This document shows, piece by piece, positions 1-8,316 of a stretch of DNA of 64,000 bases. The notes under the pieces were generated by a model. The model worked only from the letters and a program-made list of their open reading frames with translations. It searched no databases and was not told the DNA's origin. The translations under genes were made by a program, and so were the position numbers. Source of the DNA: Endozoicomonas sp. G2_2 (GTDB lineage Bacteria; Pseudomonadota; Gammaproteobacteria; Nevskiales; Salinisphaeraceae); contig NZ_JAGHQU010000014.1 in NCBI RefSeq assembly GCF_017744135.1, positions 1-64,000 of the forward strand, in the 5' to 3' direction. How positions within the stretch are numbered: the first letter of the stretch is position 1; each line of letters begins with the position of its first letter.

Positions 1-182
1 AACGGGCCGGCGGACTTATCTGACCCACAGGCTATATCGCCTTAAGTCTTGTCAGCCTCTGCCGGCCCGGCCGCTTCATCAGGACTAACGTCCTGTTTTA
101 TTTCGGCTTCGTCAAGATACGAGGTCTCGCATTGTGTACTGATACCTTCAGCGATGCTGAGCCCCGCCGTCTCACGCAAACG

Positions 183-212
183 AAAAATCCGGCCCCCAAT
201 CACTGGAGGCCG
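183..212 (-). terminator. Rho-independent terminator of the azoreductase gene
   Basis: Read on the minus strand, an 8-bp stem (205-212 paired with 190-197, one G-T wobble) closes a 7-base loop. It is followed by G, A and five T at 183-187. It begins 12 bases past the azoreductase stop codon, the right place for its terminator. Confidence 0.7.
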
Positions 213-223
213 AATTATCGCTT

Positions 224-925
224 CTACGCCGATTCATTAATCGGTACCGCATTCGCCCCCACATGTAGTTCGTCTACAAGCCGCTCGACCTTTCGCGTTG
301 CGTCCGCGATCGACTTGGCCAGCACGTCGCCGCCGGCTTCCTGCCCCTCGATGGCGACGGTGTGAATACGGGTAATACCGATAAACTCAAACGCCGTGGC
401 CAGATGTGCTTCCAGATAGTTCATATGTGCCATCGCTTCGCCTGGGGCCATGTTCGCGCCCCCGCGCGCCGCGAGTACGACCACTTGGCGTTCGCGGTCG
501 GCGAGTCTGGCGACATAAGGGTTGAATGGATCGGTGTCGTCGATATCGACCGTTCGGCCAATCCGTACGACCTGATCCACCCACGCCTTGAGCGGCGCGG
601 GCATGCCGAAGTTATAGAGGGGCGTGCCAATCACCACGATATCCGCGGCGATCAGTTCATCGACCAGCTCGTCGCTTTCGGCCAGCGCTTCTTTCATCCA
701 GGGCTCACGGCGCTCGTCGGGCGTAAAGGCGGACGCCACCCAGTCGTGATTGATGAAAGAGGGCGGGCGTTGCCCTAGATCGCGATAGACGACGGCGTCT
801 TTTGGCCGGTGGGACTGCCACCGGCTGACAAACCGGTGGGACAAATAGCGGCTGTGAGAACCGTGGTGATCGGTACCGGCCAGACCAGGTCGGGCGCTGG
901 CATCCAGATGCAGAATGTGTGACAT
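224..925 (-). CDS. azoR: FMN-dependent NADH-azoreductase
   Basis: Flavodoxin-fold NAD(P)H:quinone/azo oxidoreductase that reduces quinones and azo bonds with FMN in the cytoplasm. Seen: an N-terminal beta strand and phosphate-binding segment (HILHLDASAR), the FMN-binding loop PLYNFGMPAPLKAWVD around residue 105, and the later loop AARGGAN. This matches the AzoR family in motifs and length (233 residues). I start at 925 because AGGAG lies 7 bases upstream; an in-frame ATG 30 bases earlier has no such site. The gene is divergent from a LysR regulator, a common arrangement in which the regulator controls the reductase. Substrate is not predictable from sequence. Confidence 0.88.
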   Translation of the reverse strand: MSHILHLDASARPGLAGTDHHGSHSRYLSHRFVSRWQSHRPKDAVVYRDLGQRPPSFINHDWVASAFTPDERREPWMKEALAESDELVDELIAADIVVIGTPLYNFGMPAPLKAWVDQVVRIGRTVDIDDTDPFNPYVARLADRERQVVVLAARGGANMAPGEAMAHMNYLEAHLATAFEFIGITRIHTVAIEGQEAGGDVLAKSIADATRKVERLVDELHVGANAVPINESA

Positions 926-1033
926 GAGCGGGCTCCTGTTCTGAACTGCGTTCATCTATGATTGACGACGGATTCAGCGTAGGTCGGGCCCAATGCGCCG
1001 AACAAACGATCTTTTTGCGTGCGGATAAATGAG

Positions 1034-1942
1034 ATGAATTCATCCACGAAAAGACGCCGCCTGCCTTCGCTTTCGGCCCTCCGGGCTTTTGAAGCCGCGG
1101 CCCGGCATGAAAGCGCCAAGCAGGCGGCGCTGGAACTCTCGGTGACGGCGACGGCGATCAGCCATCAGGTTCGCGGGTTGGAAAAGGCGCTGGGCATGAC
1201 GCTGTTCGTGCGTAAGCCGAGACAGCTCGAGTTGACCCCGCGCGGGCGCGAGCTTCAGCAGGTTTTGGAATCGTCCTTCGACGCCATCAGCCATGCCATC
1301 GAACGGCTGAGCGCCGTCCCCGAGCGCCAAACCGTGACCCTGACGACTACCCCGGTGGTCGCCGTACGCTGGCTACTGCCCTGGATTTACAGGCTGCGCG
1401 AGTCCCATCCCGATATCGATCTGCGTATTCATGCGACACACGAGCCCGTGTCGCTGGATGGCTTGACGGCGGATATGGCCATTCGTCACGGCGATGGCCA
1501 CTGGCCGGGGCTGATCGCCGACAAGCTGTTCGATACCACGCTGATCCCGGCCTGTAGTCCAGGCCTTGCCAAACGCTTGGGCGAGGAGGTGGCCGCCTAT
1601 CCGTTGATTCACTTTCGGCCCCAAGGCGTTCTGATATCCCCCATGGACTGGCCCGGCTATCAGAAGAAAGCTGAGATGACGGAGTTGAACACCGGCGCCG
1701 GGCTGGCGTTCTCGGACGAGAACCACGCCATTGCAGCCGCTGTGGGCGGCCAGGGCATCGTACTGATGAATCGTCAACTCATCGAAGACGAGTTGGCAGA
1801 CGGGCGTCTGATACAGCCGTTCGGCCCCGAACTCGAAGACCGCGCGTTTTTTCTGGCGTACCCGGAGAACCGCCGCCACGATCCGACGCTTTCAGCCGTC
1901 AAGGCATGGGTGATGGCGGTTTCGCAGCAGGCGACTTCGTGA
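1034..1942 (+). CDS. LysR-family transcriptional regulator, GcvA-like
   Basis: DNA-binding regulator of about 302 residues. The N-terminal winged helix-turn-helix shows the GcvA-type opening (RRLPSLSALRAFEAAARH) followed by the recognition helix region (ATAISHQVRGLEKALG). The rest is the periplasmic-binding-protein-like effector domain. It is divergent from the azoreductase gene with a 108-bp shared upstream region, so it probably controls that gene and itself. The effector cannot be told. Start: ATG at 1034 is preferred; a GTG at 1019 in the same frame would add five residues and neither has a strong ribosome binding site. Confidence 0.85.
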   Translation: MNSSTKRRRLPSLSALRAFEAAARHESAKQAALELSVTATAISHQVRGLEKALGMTLFVRKPRQLELTPRGRELQQVLESSFDAISHAIERLSAVPERQTVTLTTTPVVAVRWLLPWIYRLRESHPDIDLRIHATHEPVSLDGLTADMAIRHGDGHWPGLIADKLFDTTLIPACSPGLAKRLGEEVAAYPLIHFRPQGVLISPMDWPGYQKKAEMTELNTGAGLAFSDENHAIAAAVGGQGIVLMNRQLIEDELADGRLIQPFGPELEDRAFFLAYPENRRHDPTLSAVKAWVMAVSQQATS

Positions 1943-2145
1943 CCGGGCTGAAGAAAGCAAGAGCCGAACTCAGAGCTTGAGTTGGCACGCGCAGCGCTTT
2001 ACCCAGGGGCATGACGATTTTGTTCAGGCTCGGCAACGTTTGTGTAATTCCGGGCAGACTGGGACTTTTGGCACGTAGAGCTCGACTTGGTTGAGGCGCG
2101 TAGGAATTAGCCTCGCTTGTTGCGGTTCGGAAAAAGGGGGAGCAA

Positions 2146-2589
2146 GTGAAGATTATCGGGTCAATGGTTGCGGCACTCGTGCTGACAGGCTGCGCGAGTC
2201 TGAATTCGCTGCCGCAGAGCGCTGGGGAAGTGGCGTTCGACGGCGAGCGTGGCAAGACCGGTTGGGCGGAACACCGGAACAACGGCGTGTTCCAGGGGTA
2301 TGACGGAGATCAGGTCTTCGAGGCTGCGAAAGTGGGGCTCGAGCGCTCGGGCTTCGCGGTGAAGCGGGCTGATCGTGAGCGCGGCATGGTCCTGGGTGAG
2401 CATGGGATTACGCTCGTGGACTGGAATGTGGTCGCCGGTGTCTATTTTCAGCAGACAGGCGAGGACACTCGGGTTCATGTGGTGTCCGAAGGCTCCAGGG
2501 ATGTCGGTTTCGCCGGCGATGCCACGGCAGCGGACTGGCCGGGGAAAATTCTGCTGAATATGCGCGAGTATCTTTACGGGACGCACTGA
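2146..2589 (+). CDS. Small outer-membrane-type lipoprotein, unknown function
   Basis: A 147-residue protein with a short hydrophobic signal and a lipobox (LTGC, Cys16), so it should be lipidated and exported. The start is GTG at 2146, preceded by a purine-rich GGGGGAGC stretch that serves as ribosome binding site. The mature part holds alternating short strands typical of small alpha/beta periplasmic domains. I do not recognise a family. It stands alone, with a 203-bp upstream gap in which I see no other gene, and the oxidoreductase gene 90 bp downstream on the same strand. Confidence 0.65.
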   Translation: MKIIGSMVAALVLTGCASLNSLPQSAGEVAFDGERGKTGWAEHRNNGVFQGYDGDQVFEAAKVGLERSGFAVKRADRERGMVLGEHGITLVDWNVVAGVYFQQTGEDTRVHVVSEGSRDVGFAGDATAADWPGKILLNMREYLYGTH

Positions 2590-2679
2590 ACCGTGTTCGC
2601 GGGTGCGTGATTCGTACCGGACATAGGTAGCGCTTCCCGGCTACGGTTAGGCATCTGGTCGAAAACAGTCGCCGACGCC

Positions 2680-3642
2680 ATGAAAGCAATCATCCCCAAG
2701 GGCTTCGGGCCCATCGTACGGCTGGCCGTTGGCGAACGCGCCAAGCCAACGCCGGGCAAGAATGACGTGCTGGTGAAAGTCCACGCGGCGTCGGTGAATC
2801 CGAAGGACTGGAAACTCAATTTGTCGCTGGCGCGGGCCGCGCCGCCGGTGGGGCGGCGACTCGTGCCGCCGTTGTTTGGTGACGATCTGGCGGGCGAGGT
2901 CGTCGAGGTGGGTGCGAACGTCGCGGGCTTCGAGATCGGCGACCGGGTGTATGGCATGGACATGCGCCTGCGTACCGCGTCGCTTGCGGAGTATGCAGTG
3001 ATCGACCAGCGGCGAATCGCGCGGATGCCCGCGAATACGGGCTTCGCCGAAGCGGCCGCGGCGCCGCTGGCCGCGCAGACGGCGTTGCAGGCGCTACACA
3101 AGGGCCGCGCGGCGGCCGGTTCTGCGGTACTGATCATCGGTGCGTCTGGCGGTGTTGGCACTTACGCGGTTCAGATCGCGAAGCAGCTGGGCTGCCATGT
3201 GACCGGCGTATGCAGCACGCGCAATATCGAACGGGTGCGCGCGCTCGGCGCGGATGCGGTGATCGACTACACTGCGGGCGATTACCGGCAGCGCACGCAC
3301 GAGCCGGCGGGCGTGTTCGACTTGGTGTTCGACGTGACCTCGTTCGAAACGCCGGCCAGTTGTGCCGCGCTGCTGGCGCCCGAAGGCCATTTCGTGTCCA
3401 CGATGGGCCATGCGCGCGGCATGGCGGGCACGCTGCTCGCGCGCCGACGCAACGCGTCGCTCATTCGCGTGGAGTCCTGGACGGCAGACGTGGAAACGAT
3501 CGGCGACTGGATGGCGACCGGCGCGGTGCGTTCGATCATCGACAGCACCTTTGGCCTGGCCGAGACCCAGCAGGCCTATGACCGCAACCGCACCGGCCGT
3601 GCCCGCGGCAAGATCGTGATCGAGGTAGTGCCGGAACGTTAG
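2680..3642 (+). CDS. NAD(P)-dependent quinone oxidoreductase-like MDR enzyme
   Basis: Zinc-independent medium-chain dehydrogenase/reductase of the quinone reductase group, 320 residues. Seen: a GroES-like N-terminal domain with VNPKDWKLN around residue 42, FGDDLAGEVVEVG around residue 68, and the Rossmann motif IGASGGVGTYAVQIAK around residue 155, followed by the cofactor-selecting segment VTGVCSTRN. No structural or catalytic zinc cysteines are present. Probably reduces quinones or enones with NAD(P)H in the cytoplasm. Followed by a 99-bp gap to the convergent TetR gene; no operon partner. Confidence 0.82.
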   Translation: MKAIIPKGFGPIVRLAVGERAKPTPGKNDVLVKVHAASVNPKDWKLNLSLARAAPPVGRRLVPPLFGDDLAGEVVEVGANVAGFEIGDRVYGMDMRLRTASLAEYAVIDQRRIARMPANTGFAEAAAAPLAAQTALQALHKGRAAAGSAVLIIGASGGVGTYAVQIAKQLGCHVTGVCSTRNIERVRALGADAVIDYTAGDYRQRTHEPAGVFDLVFDVTSFETPASCAALLAPEGHFVSTMGHARGMAGTLLARRRNASLIRVESWTADVETIGDWMATGAVRSIIDSTFGLAETQQAYDRNRTGRARGKIVIEVVPER

Positions 3643-3741
3643 TCGCGCTGTCTGTGCGGCGCGGCCAGTGACGGTGATTCGGCGCGGGTCGGTCGCGCAA
3701 AGCCAATGCTCGCGCGGCGCAAGCGCCGCGAATACCTCGGC

Positions 3742-4320
3742 TCAGCCGGGCGGCGGCGTGCGCAATCCGTCGACGAGCACGTCGATTATGGTGGCAACGC
3801 GCCGCTGCCAGTCGGGCGCCTCCTGAATGAGACACATGCCGACCACGGCATGCAGCAATTCGCGCGGGGCCAGGTCGTTGCGCAGCAGGCGGTCGGCCAC
3901 GCAGCGGTCGAGCAGGGCGGCGATGGCATCGACCAGCCGCTCGGATGTGGCCTGGGAGACCGCCGACTTGGTTTGGGCCGTGATCGCCAGCGCCGAGGCC
4001 ATGCCGGTCTTGGTTGCAACCAGCGCGACGAGCGCGTGCAGCCAGCTGCGCAGGGCGGGCACCGGCTCGTGGGTTTGCCGTAGTTCGCCGGCCATGGTCG
4101 CGAGGTGGTCGACCTCGTGTTCGTAGACGGCGGTATAGAGCGCTTCGCGCGAGGGGAAATGGCGATACAGGGTGCCGATGCCCACGCCGGCCTCGCGCGC
4201 CACGCCTTGCAGGCTTGCGCGCGCGCCGTCGCTGGCGAAAACCGTTCGCGCGGCGGCCAGCAGGCGTTCGCGATTACGGCGCGCGTCGGCGCGCTGCGGG
4301 CGTTCCGGTGGTGTCGTCAT
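3742..4320 (-). CDS. TetR-family repressor, probably of the adjacent aldehyde oxidoreductase operon
   Basis: A 192-residue TetR protein. The N-terminal helix-turn-helix spans roughly residues 12-58, with the typical VAREAGVGIGTLYRHFPSRE recognition region. The C-terminal helical ligand domain is of the kind seen in SbtR-like regulators. The start at 4320 was chosen because the HTH begins about 10 residues later and upstream in-frame sequence runs into the divergent promoter region. It is divergent from the paoA-like gene, and the 138-bp gap carries a perfect inverted repeat inside a putative promoter, so repression of that operon is a strong inference. Confidence 0.86.
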   Translation of the reverse strand: MTTPPERPQRADARRNRERLLAAARTVFASDGARASLQGVAREAGVGIGTLYRHFPSREALYTAVYEHEVDHLATMAGELRQTHEPVPALRSWLHALVALVATKTGMASALAITAQTKSAVSQATSERLVDAIAALLDRCVADRLLRNDLAPRELLHAVVGMCLIQEAPDWQRRVATIIDVLVDGLRTPPPG

Positions 4321-4350
4321 CCCCTCGTCACTGGCGTTCGATACAGTGGC

Positions 4351-4380
4351 TTTGCAAAACGGAGGGTGCCTCCGTATATT
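4351..4380 (+). promoter_or_regulatory. Putative promoter with embedded TetR operator
   Basis: A perfect inverted repeat, ACGGAGG-GTG-CCTCCGT, lies at 4359-4375. It sits between a -35-like TTGCAA at 4352-4357 and a -10-like TATATT at 4375-4380 with a 17-base spacer. A repressor bound here would block RNA polymerase directly. Size and symmetry fit a TetR dimer site. The site is 38 bases from the TetR gene start and 83 bases from the paoA-like start. Confidence 0.68.
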
Positions 4381-4458
4381 CAGCTGCACCGAGAAAACAG
4401 CCTGGCGGCGCCGTTTCCCGATCGCAGGTTTCAGGCGCCATCTTACCGGAGGTCGTGC

Positions 4459-4956
4459 ATGGCTTTTTCGATTCAAATGACGCTCAACGGCGATAAACGC
4501 CGGGTCGACCTCGACGACCCGCGGGTGACGCTGCTGGATCTGCTGCGCGAGCGGCTCGATCTCACCGGCACCAAGAAAGGCTGCGACCGCGGCCAGTGCG
4601 GTGCCTGCACGGTGCTGGTCGACGGCCGGCGCATCAATGCCTGTCTGACGCTCGCGGCCAGCCTCGAAGGCGCCACGGTTGAGACCATCGAAGGCGTGGC
4701 CGACGGCACCGAGCTGCACCCGGTGCAGCAGGCGTTCATCGACCACGACGGGTTTCAGTGCGGTTACTGCACGCCGGGCCAGATCATGAGCGCGATCGGG
4801 CTGCTGCGCGAAGCACGCGTGCACGGCGACCCGGAGCGCGTACGCGAGCAGATGAGCGGCAACCTGTGCCGTTGCGGCGCCTATGCCGGCATCGTGGAAG
4901 CCGTGCTGGACGCCGAACGCCAGCTGGCCGGCAACACCGAGCGGGGTGCCGCATGA
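4459..4956 (+). CDS. paoA: Aldehyde oxidoreductase, 2Fe-2S subunit
   Basis: Small iron-sulfur subunit of a xanthine oxidase-family molybdoenzyme, 165 residues. Seen: the plant-ferredoxin cluster motif GCDRGQCGACTVL near residue 35 with a later Cys (INACLTL), then the helical domain cluster motif CGYCTPGQ and CRCGAY near residues 101 and 138. Both [2Fe-2S] sites are complete. The start at 4459 is preceded by CCGGAGG. E. coli PaoA carries a Tat signal; this protein has none, so the enzyme is either cytoplasmic or exported by another subunit. It overlaps the next gene by 4 bases (ATGA). Confidence 0.9.
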   Translation: MAFSIQMTLNGDKRRVDLDDPRVTLLDLLRERLDLTGTKKGCDRGQCGACTVLVDGRRINACLTLAASLEGATVETIEGVADGTELHPVQQAFIDHDGFQCGYCTPGQIMSAIGLLREARVHGDPERVREQMSGNLCRCGAYAGIVEAVLDAERQLAGNTERGAA

Positions 4957-6014
4957 AGCCTTTTGACTATCTGCGGCCGGACTCGATCGACGCCGCCGTG
5001 GCGGCCGCGCAGGCGCCGGATGCCGTCTTTCTTGCCGGCGGCACCAATCTGCTCGATCTGATGAAGGGCGATGTCATGCGGCCCGCGCGTATCGTCGACA
5101 TCACGCATCTGCCCGCGTTGAACGGCATCGAGCGCGATGCCGACGGCGGCGCGTGGATCGGCGCGCTGGTGCGCAATGCCGATCTCGCCTTCGACGATAC
5201 CTTCGCCCACGATTTTCCGGCCGTGGCCGAGGCGCTGCTCTCCGGCGCGTCGCCGCAGTTGCGCAATGCCGCCACCGTGGGCGGCAACCTCATGCAGCGC
5301 ACCCGTTGTGCCTACTTCCAGAATACGGCCAGCGCCTGTAATCGGCGCGCGCCCGGCAGCGGTTGCGACGCCCTCGACGGGCTGAACGCCAACCATGCGG
5401 TGCTCGGCTGGAACAGCGCCTGTATCGCCACCCATCCGTCGGATTTCTGCGTGGCGCTGGCCGCGCTGGATGCCACGGTCGAAATCGCCGGGCCCGAAGG
5501 CCGGCGTTCGGTGGCGCTGACCGATTTCCACCGCTTGCCCGGCGACGACCCGGCCGACGAAACCGTACTCGCCCGCGGCGAGCTGATCGTGGGGGTGCGA
5601 CTGCCGGCCGAAGCCGCGGCGCTGGCCTGGCATTCGCGTTATCTCAAGGTGCGCGAGCGCACCTCGTATGCGTTTGCGCTCGTGTCTGCGGCCGTCGGCC
5701 TCGCCATCGATTCGCAGGGCACGATCACCGATGCCCGCATTGCGCTCGGTGGCGTGGCGGCGAAACCCTGGCGGGCACGCGCCGCCGAGGCAGGGCTGAT
5801 CGGCACGCGCGGCGGCGTCGAAGCCTATGCGGCGGCCGGGCGTGCGGCCTTTGCCGAGGCCCGGCCGTCGGGCGACAACGCCTACAAGATCCGGCTCGGC
5901 CAGAACATCGTCGCCCGCGCGCTGGCCCGGGCCGCGGCCGGCACGCCGCGCGAGCTGCCGGCGCTGCCGGGCTCGCCTTTCGCCACCGAAGCGGGGGAAC
6001 TCGCCCATGTCTGA
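4953..6014 (+). CDS. paoB: Aldehyde oxidoreductase, FAD subunit with extra 4Fe-4S motif
   Basis: FAD-binding medium subunit, 353 residues, of a molybdenum hydroxylase. Seen: the FAD-binding loops FLAGGTNLLDLMK near residue 26 and the ATVGGNLMQRTRC segment near residue 108, followed by a cysteine-rich insert with cysteines in TRCAYF, SACNRR, GSGCDAL and SACIATHPSD. This insert matches the one that holds a [4Fe-4S] cluster in E. coli PaoB and the hydroxybenzoyl-CoA reductase beta subunit. Electrons would pass from the molybdenum subunit through the 2Fe-2S subunit to FAD. Start and stop both overlap neighbouring genes, indicating translational coupling. Confidence 0.9.
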   Translation: MKPFDYLRPDSIDAAVAAAQAPDAVFLAGGTNLLDLMKGDVMRPARIVDITHLPALNGIERDADGGAWIGALVRNADLAFDDTFAHDFPAVAEALLSGASPQLRNAATVGGNLMQRTRCAYFQNTASACNRRAPGSGCDALDGLNANHAVLGWNSACIATHPSDFCVALAALDATVEIAGPEGRRSVALTDFHRLPGDDPADETVLARGELIVGVRLPAEAAALAWHSRYLKVRERTSYAFALVSAAVGLAIDSQGTITDARIALGGVAAKPWRARAAEAGLIGTRGGVEAYAAAGRAAFAEARPSGDNAYKIRLGQNIVARALARAAAGTPRELPALPGSPFATEAGELAHV

Positions 6015-8283
6015 TTTCGCCCCCATCGTCGCGCCGGCCCGCCAGCCGCAGCGCGCCAGTATCGGCCAGCCGCTCAAGCGCCGCGAAGGCGTGGCCAAGG
6101 TCACCGGCTCGGCGGTCTACGCTGCCGACAATCATCCCGCGGGCATGCTGTATGCCGTGATGGCGGTGTCGACCATCGCCAACGGCCGGGTGAGCGGTCT
6201 CGACGTTGCGGCGGCCAAGGCCCATCCGGGCGTGGTCGAAGTGATGACGCCGGCCAACCGGCCGCCGCTGGCCAAGAACCCGGACGATCGCGACAACCCC
6301 TTCATGTTCCGCCTCGACGTGTTGCAGAACGACCGCGTGCGCTATGCCAACCAGCCGATCGCGGTGGTCGTCGCCGAGACGTTCGAAGCCGCCACCGAAG
6401 GCGCGGCCCTGCTCGCGCCGACCTACGACGCCGAACCGCCGCAGCTGCACATGAACGCCGACGAGGCCGCCTTCGTGCCCGAATCCGTGGGTCCGGGCGC
6501 GCCCACACAGGCCGCAGTGGGCGATGTCGAGGCCGGGCTGGCCTCGGCCAGCCAGCGGCTCGATGCCACCTATGAAACGCCGGATCAGTATCACAACCCC
6601 ATGGAGCCGCACGCCATCGTGGCCGCCTGGGACGGCGACCGGCTCGTCATCGACAGCCCGAGCCAGGCGATGACCATCGCCCGTGGCCGCTTGGCCGGGC
6701 TGTTCGGTATCGCCGCCGACGACATATTCATACGCAGCCCGTTTCTGGGCGGCGGTTTCGGCTGCAAGGGCGCGATGATGAGCCCGCAGGTGCTGGGCGC
6801 GCTGGCCGCGCGGCTGGTAAATCGGCCGGTGAAGCTCGTTCCCACCCGGGCGCAGATGTACGGCCCGCTCGGCCATCGCGGCGCCACGCGCCAGACGCTG
6901 CGCCTGGGCCTGGACGACACCGGCCGGCTCACCGCGCTGTCGCATCATGCGCGCACCACATCGTCGGTGTTCGACGAGTTCTTCGAGCCGGCCGCCAATA
7001 TCTCGCACACGCTCTATGCGAGCCCGGCGATTTCGACCAGCCACGATGCCGTGCGCGTGCATACCGGCACGCCCATGTTCATGCGTGGCCCGGGCGAGGC
7101 CAGCGGTTCGGTCGCACTGGAATCGGCGATAGACGAGGCCGCCCATGCCTGCGGCATGGACCCGCTGGCGTTTCGGCTGGCGAACTATGCCGAGCAGGAG
7201 CCGATCTCCGGCAAACCGTTCTCCTCGAAACGTCTCTACGACTGCTATGCGCAGGCCGCCGAGCGATTCGGCTGGGCGAAGCGCGTGCTCGCCCCGCGTT
7301 CCATGCGCGACGAGAACGGCCTGTGCGTCGGCTGGGGTCTGGGTACGGCGACCTTCCCGGTGGTCATGTTCGAGGCCGAGGCGCGGGCGATCATCCGCGC
7401 CGACGGAACCGGCGTGGTCGAAACCGGCGCCCAGGACATGGGCCAGGGCGCATGGACCGCGCTCGCCCAGATCGCGGCCGACAGCCTCGCGCTGGAACTG
7501 GACCGCACGGTATTCAACGCGGGTGCGTCCGATCTGCCCGACGCCGGTGTGGCCGGCGGCTCCGGGCATACGGCAACGGTGGGCAACGCTATCGACGCCG
7601 CCGGGCGCGACGCCATTGCGCGGCTCATCGACATGGCTGTCGACGACGCCGATTCGCCGCTTCACGGCGTGCCTGCCGAACAGGTGGTTGCCCGCTGGGG
7701 CCGGCTGCAGGCCGGCGACGATGCGGCGCGCAGCGAAAGCTATGCGGATGTGCTGCGGCGTGCCGGCATGGCCGAAGTCGAAGGCCACGGGCGCGGCCGA
7801 GCGGATGCGGACGTGGCCGAACGCTATGCCATGCATGCCCACGGCGCCGTGTTCGCCGAGGTCAAGGTCGACCCCGATCTGGGCCAGATCCGGGTCACGC
7901 GTCTGGTGGGTGCCTTCGCGGCCGGGCGGGTGATCAACCCGCGCATGGTCGAAAGTCAGTTCTTCGGCGCCATGATCTGGGGCCTGGGCTTTGCCCTGCA
8001 CGAAAAGGCCGAGACCGATCCGCGCTCGGGGCGCATCATGAACGCCGATCTGGCCGAATACCGTGTGCCGGTGAACGCCGACGTGGCCGGGATCGAAGCG
8101 CTGGTGATCGAAGAGCACGATCCGCACGTCAACGTGCTGGGCATCAAGGGCGTGGGCGAGATCGGCGTGACCGGCACGGCAGGCGCCATCGCCAACGCGG
8201 TCTGGCATGCCACCGGCCGGCGTGTGCGCCGCTTCCCCATCGGCGTTGCCGATATGCTCGACGACGACGCGGCCACGGGCTGA
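6007..8283 (+). CDS. paoC: Aldehyde oxidoreductase, molybdopterin-binding catalytic subunit
   Basis: Large catalytic subunit, 758 residues, of the xanthine oxidase family; it oxidises aldehydes to acids at a molybdopterin cytosine dinucleotide centre. Seen: N-terminal ald_Xan_dh domain (GVAKVTGSAVYAAD), the Mo-cofactor loops GGGFGCKGA near residue 249, MRGPGEASG near residue 358 and GAQDMGQGAWT near residue 475, and the catalytic glutamate in KGVGEIGVTG near residue 717. It overlaps the FAD subunit by 8 bases. No paoD/XdhC-like maturation gene follows; the next gene is convergent, so cofactor insertion must be served from elsewhere. Confidence 0.92.
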   Translation: MSDFAPIVAPARQPQRASIGQPLKRREGVAKVTGSAVYAADNHPAGMLYAVMAVSTIANGRVSGLDVAAAKAHPGVVEVMTPANRPPLAKNPDDRDNPFMFRLDVLQNDRVRYANQPIAVVVAETFEAATEGAALLAPTYDAEPPQLHMNADEAAFVPESVGPGAPTQAAVGDVEAGLASASQRLDATYETPDQYHNPMEPHAIVAAWDGDRLVIDSPSQAMTIARGRLAGLFGIAADDIFIRSPFLGGGFGCKGAMMSPQVLGALAARLVNRPVKLVPTRAQMYGPLGHRGATRQTLRLGLDDTGRLTALSHHARTTSSVFDEFFEPAANISHTLYASPAISTSHDAVRVHTGTPMFMRGPGEASGSVALESAIDEAAHACGMDPLAFRLANYAEQEPISGKPFSSKRLYDCYAQAAERFGWAKRVLAPRSMRDENGLCVGWGLGTATFPVVMFEAEARAIIRADGTGVVETGAQDMGQGAWTALAQIAADSLALELDRTVFNAGASDLPDAGVAGGSGHTATVGNAIDAAGRDAIARLIDMAVDDADSPLHGVPAEQVVARWGRLQAGDDAARSESYADVLRRAGMAEVEGHGRGRADADVAERYAMHAHGAVFAEVKVDPDLGQIRVTRLVGAFAAGRVINPRMVESQFFGAMIWGLGFALHEKAETDPRSGRIMNADLAEYRVPVNADVAGIEALVIEEHDPHVNVLGIKGVGEIGVTGTAGAIANAVWHATGRRVRRFPIGVADMLDDDAATG

Positions 8284-8316
8284 GGACCACACCCACACGC
8301 CGGCGCTTGCGCGGCG

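Noticed and set aside
48-233. A minus-strand reading frame that ends in a stop at 48-50 and has a plausible acidic composition
   Set aside because: It has no ribosome binding site, its only start would be a GTG inside the terminator hairpin at 183-212, and no family resemblance was seen. The first 180 bases of the window hold no supported gene.
4105-4458. A longer N-terminus for the 2Fe-2S subunit in the same frame
   Set aside because: The extra frame overlaps the TetR gene start and its operator and reads as Arg/Ala-rich noise; the ATG at 4459 has a clear GGAGG site.
5725-8298. An 857-codon open frame on the minus strand opposite the pao operon
   Set aside because: It is an antisense frame from high-GC codon bias. 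The plus strand encodes a complete molybdenum hydroxylase with all motifs there, and the antisense translation has no recognised domain.
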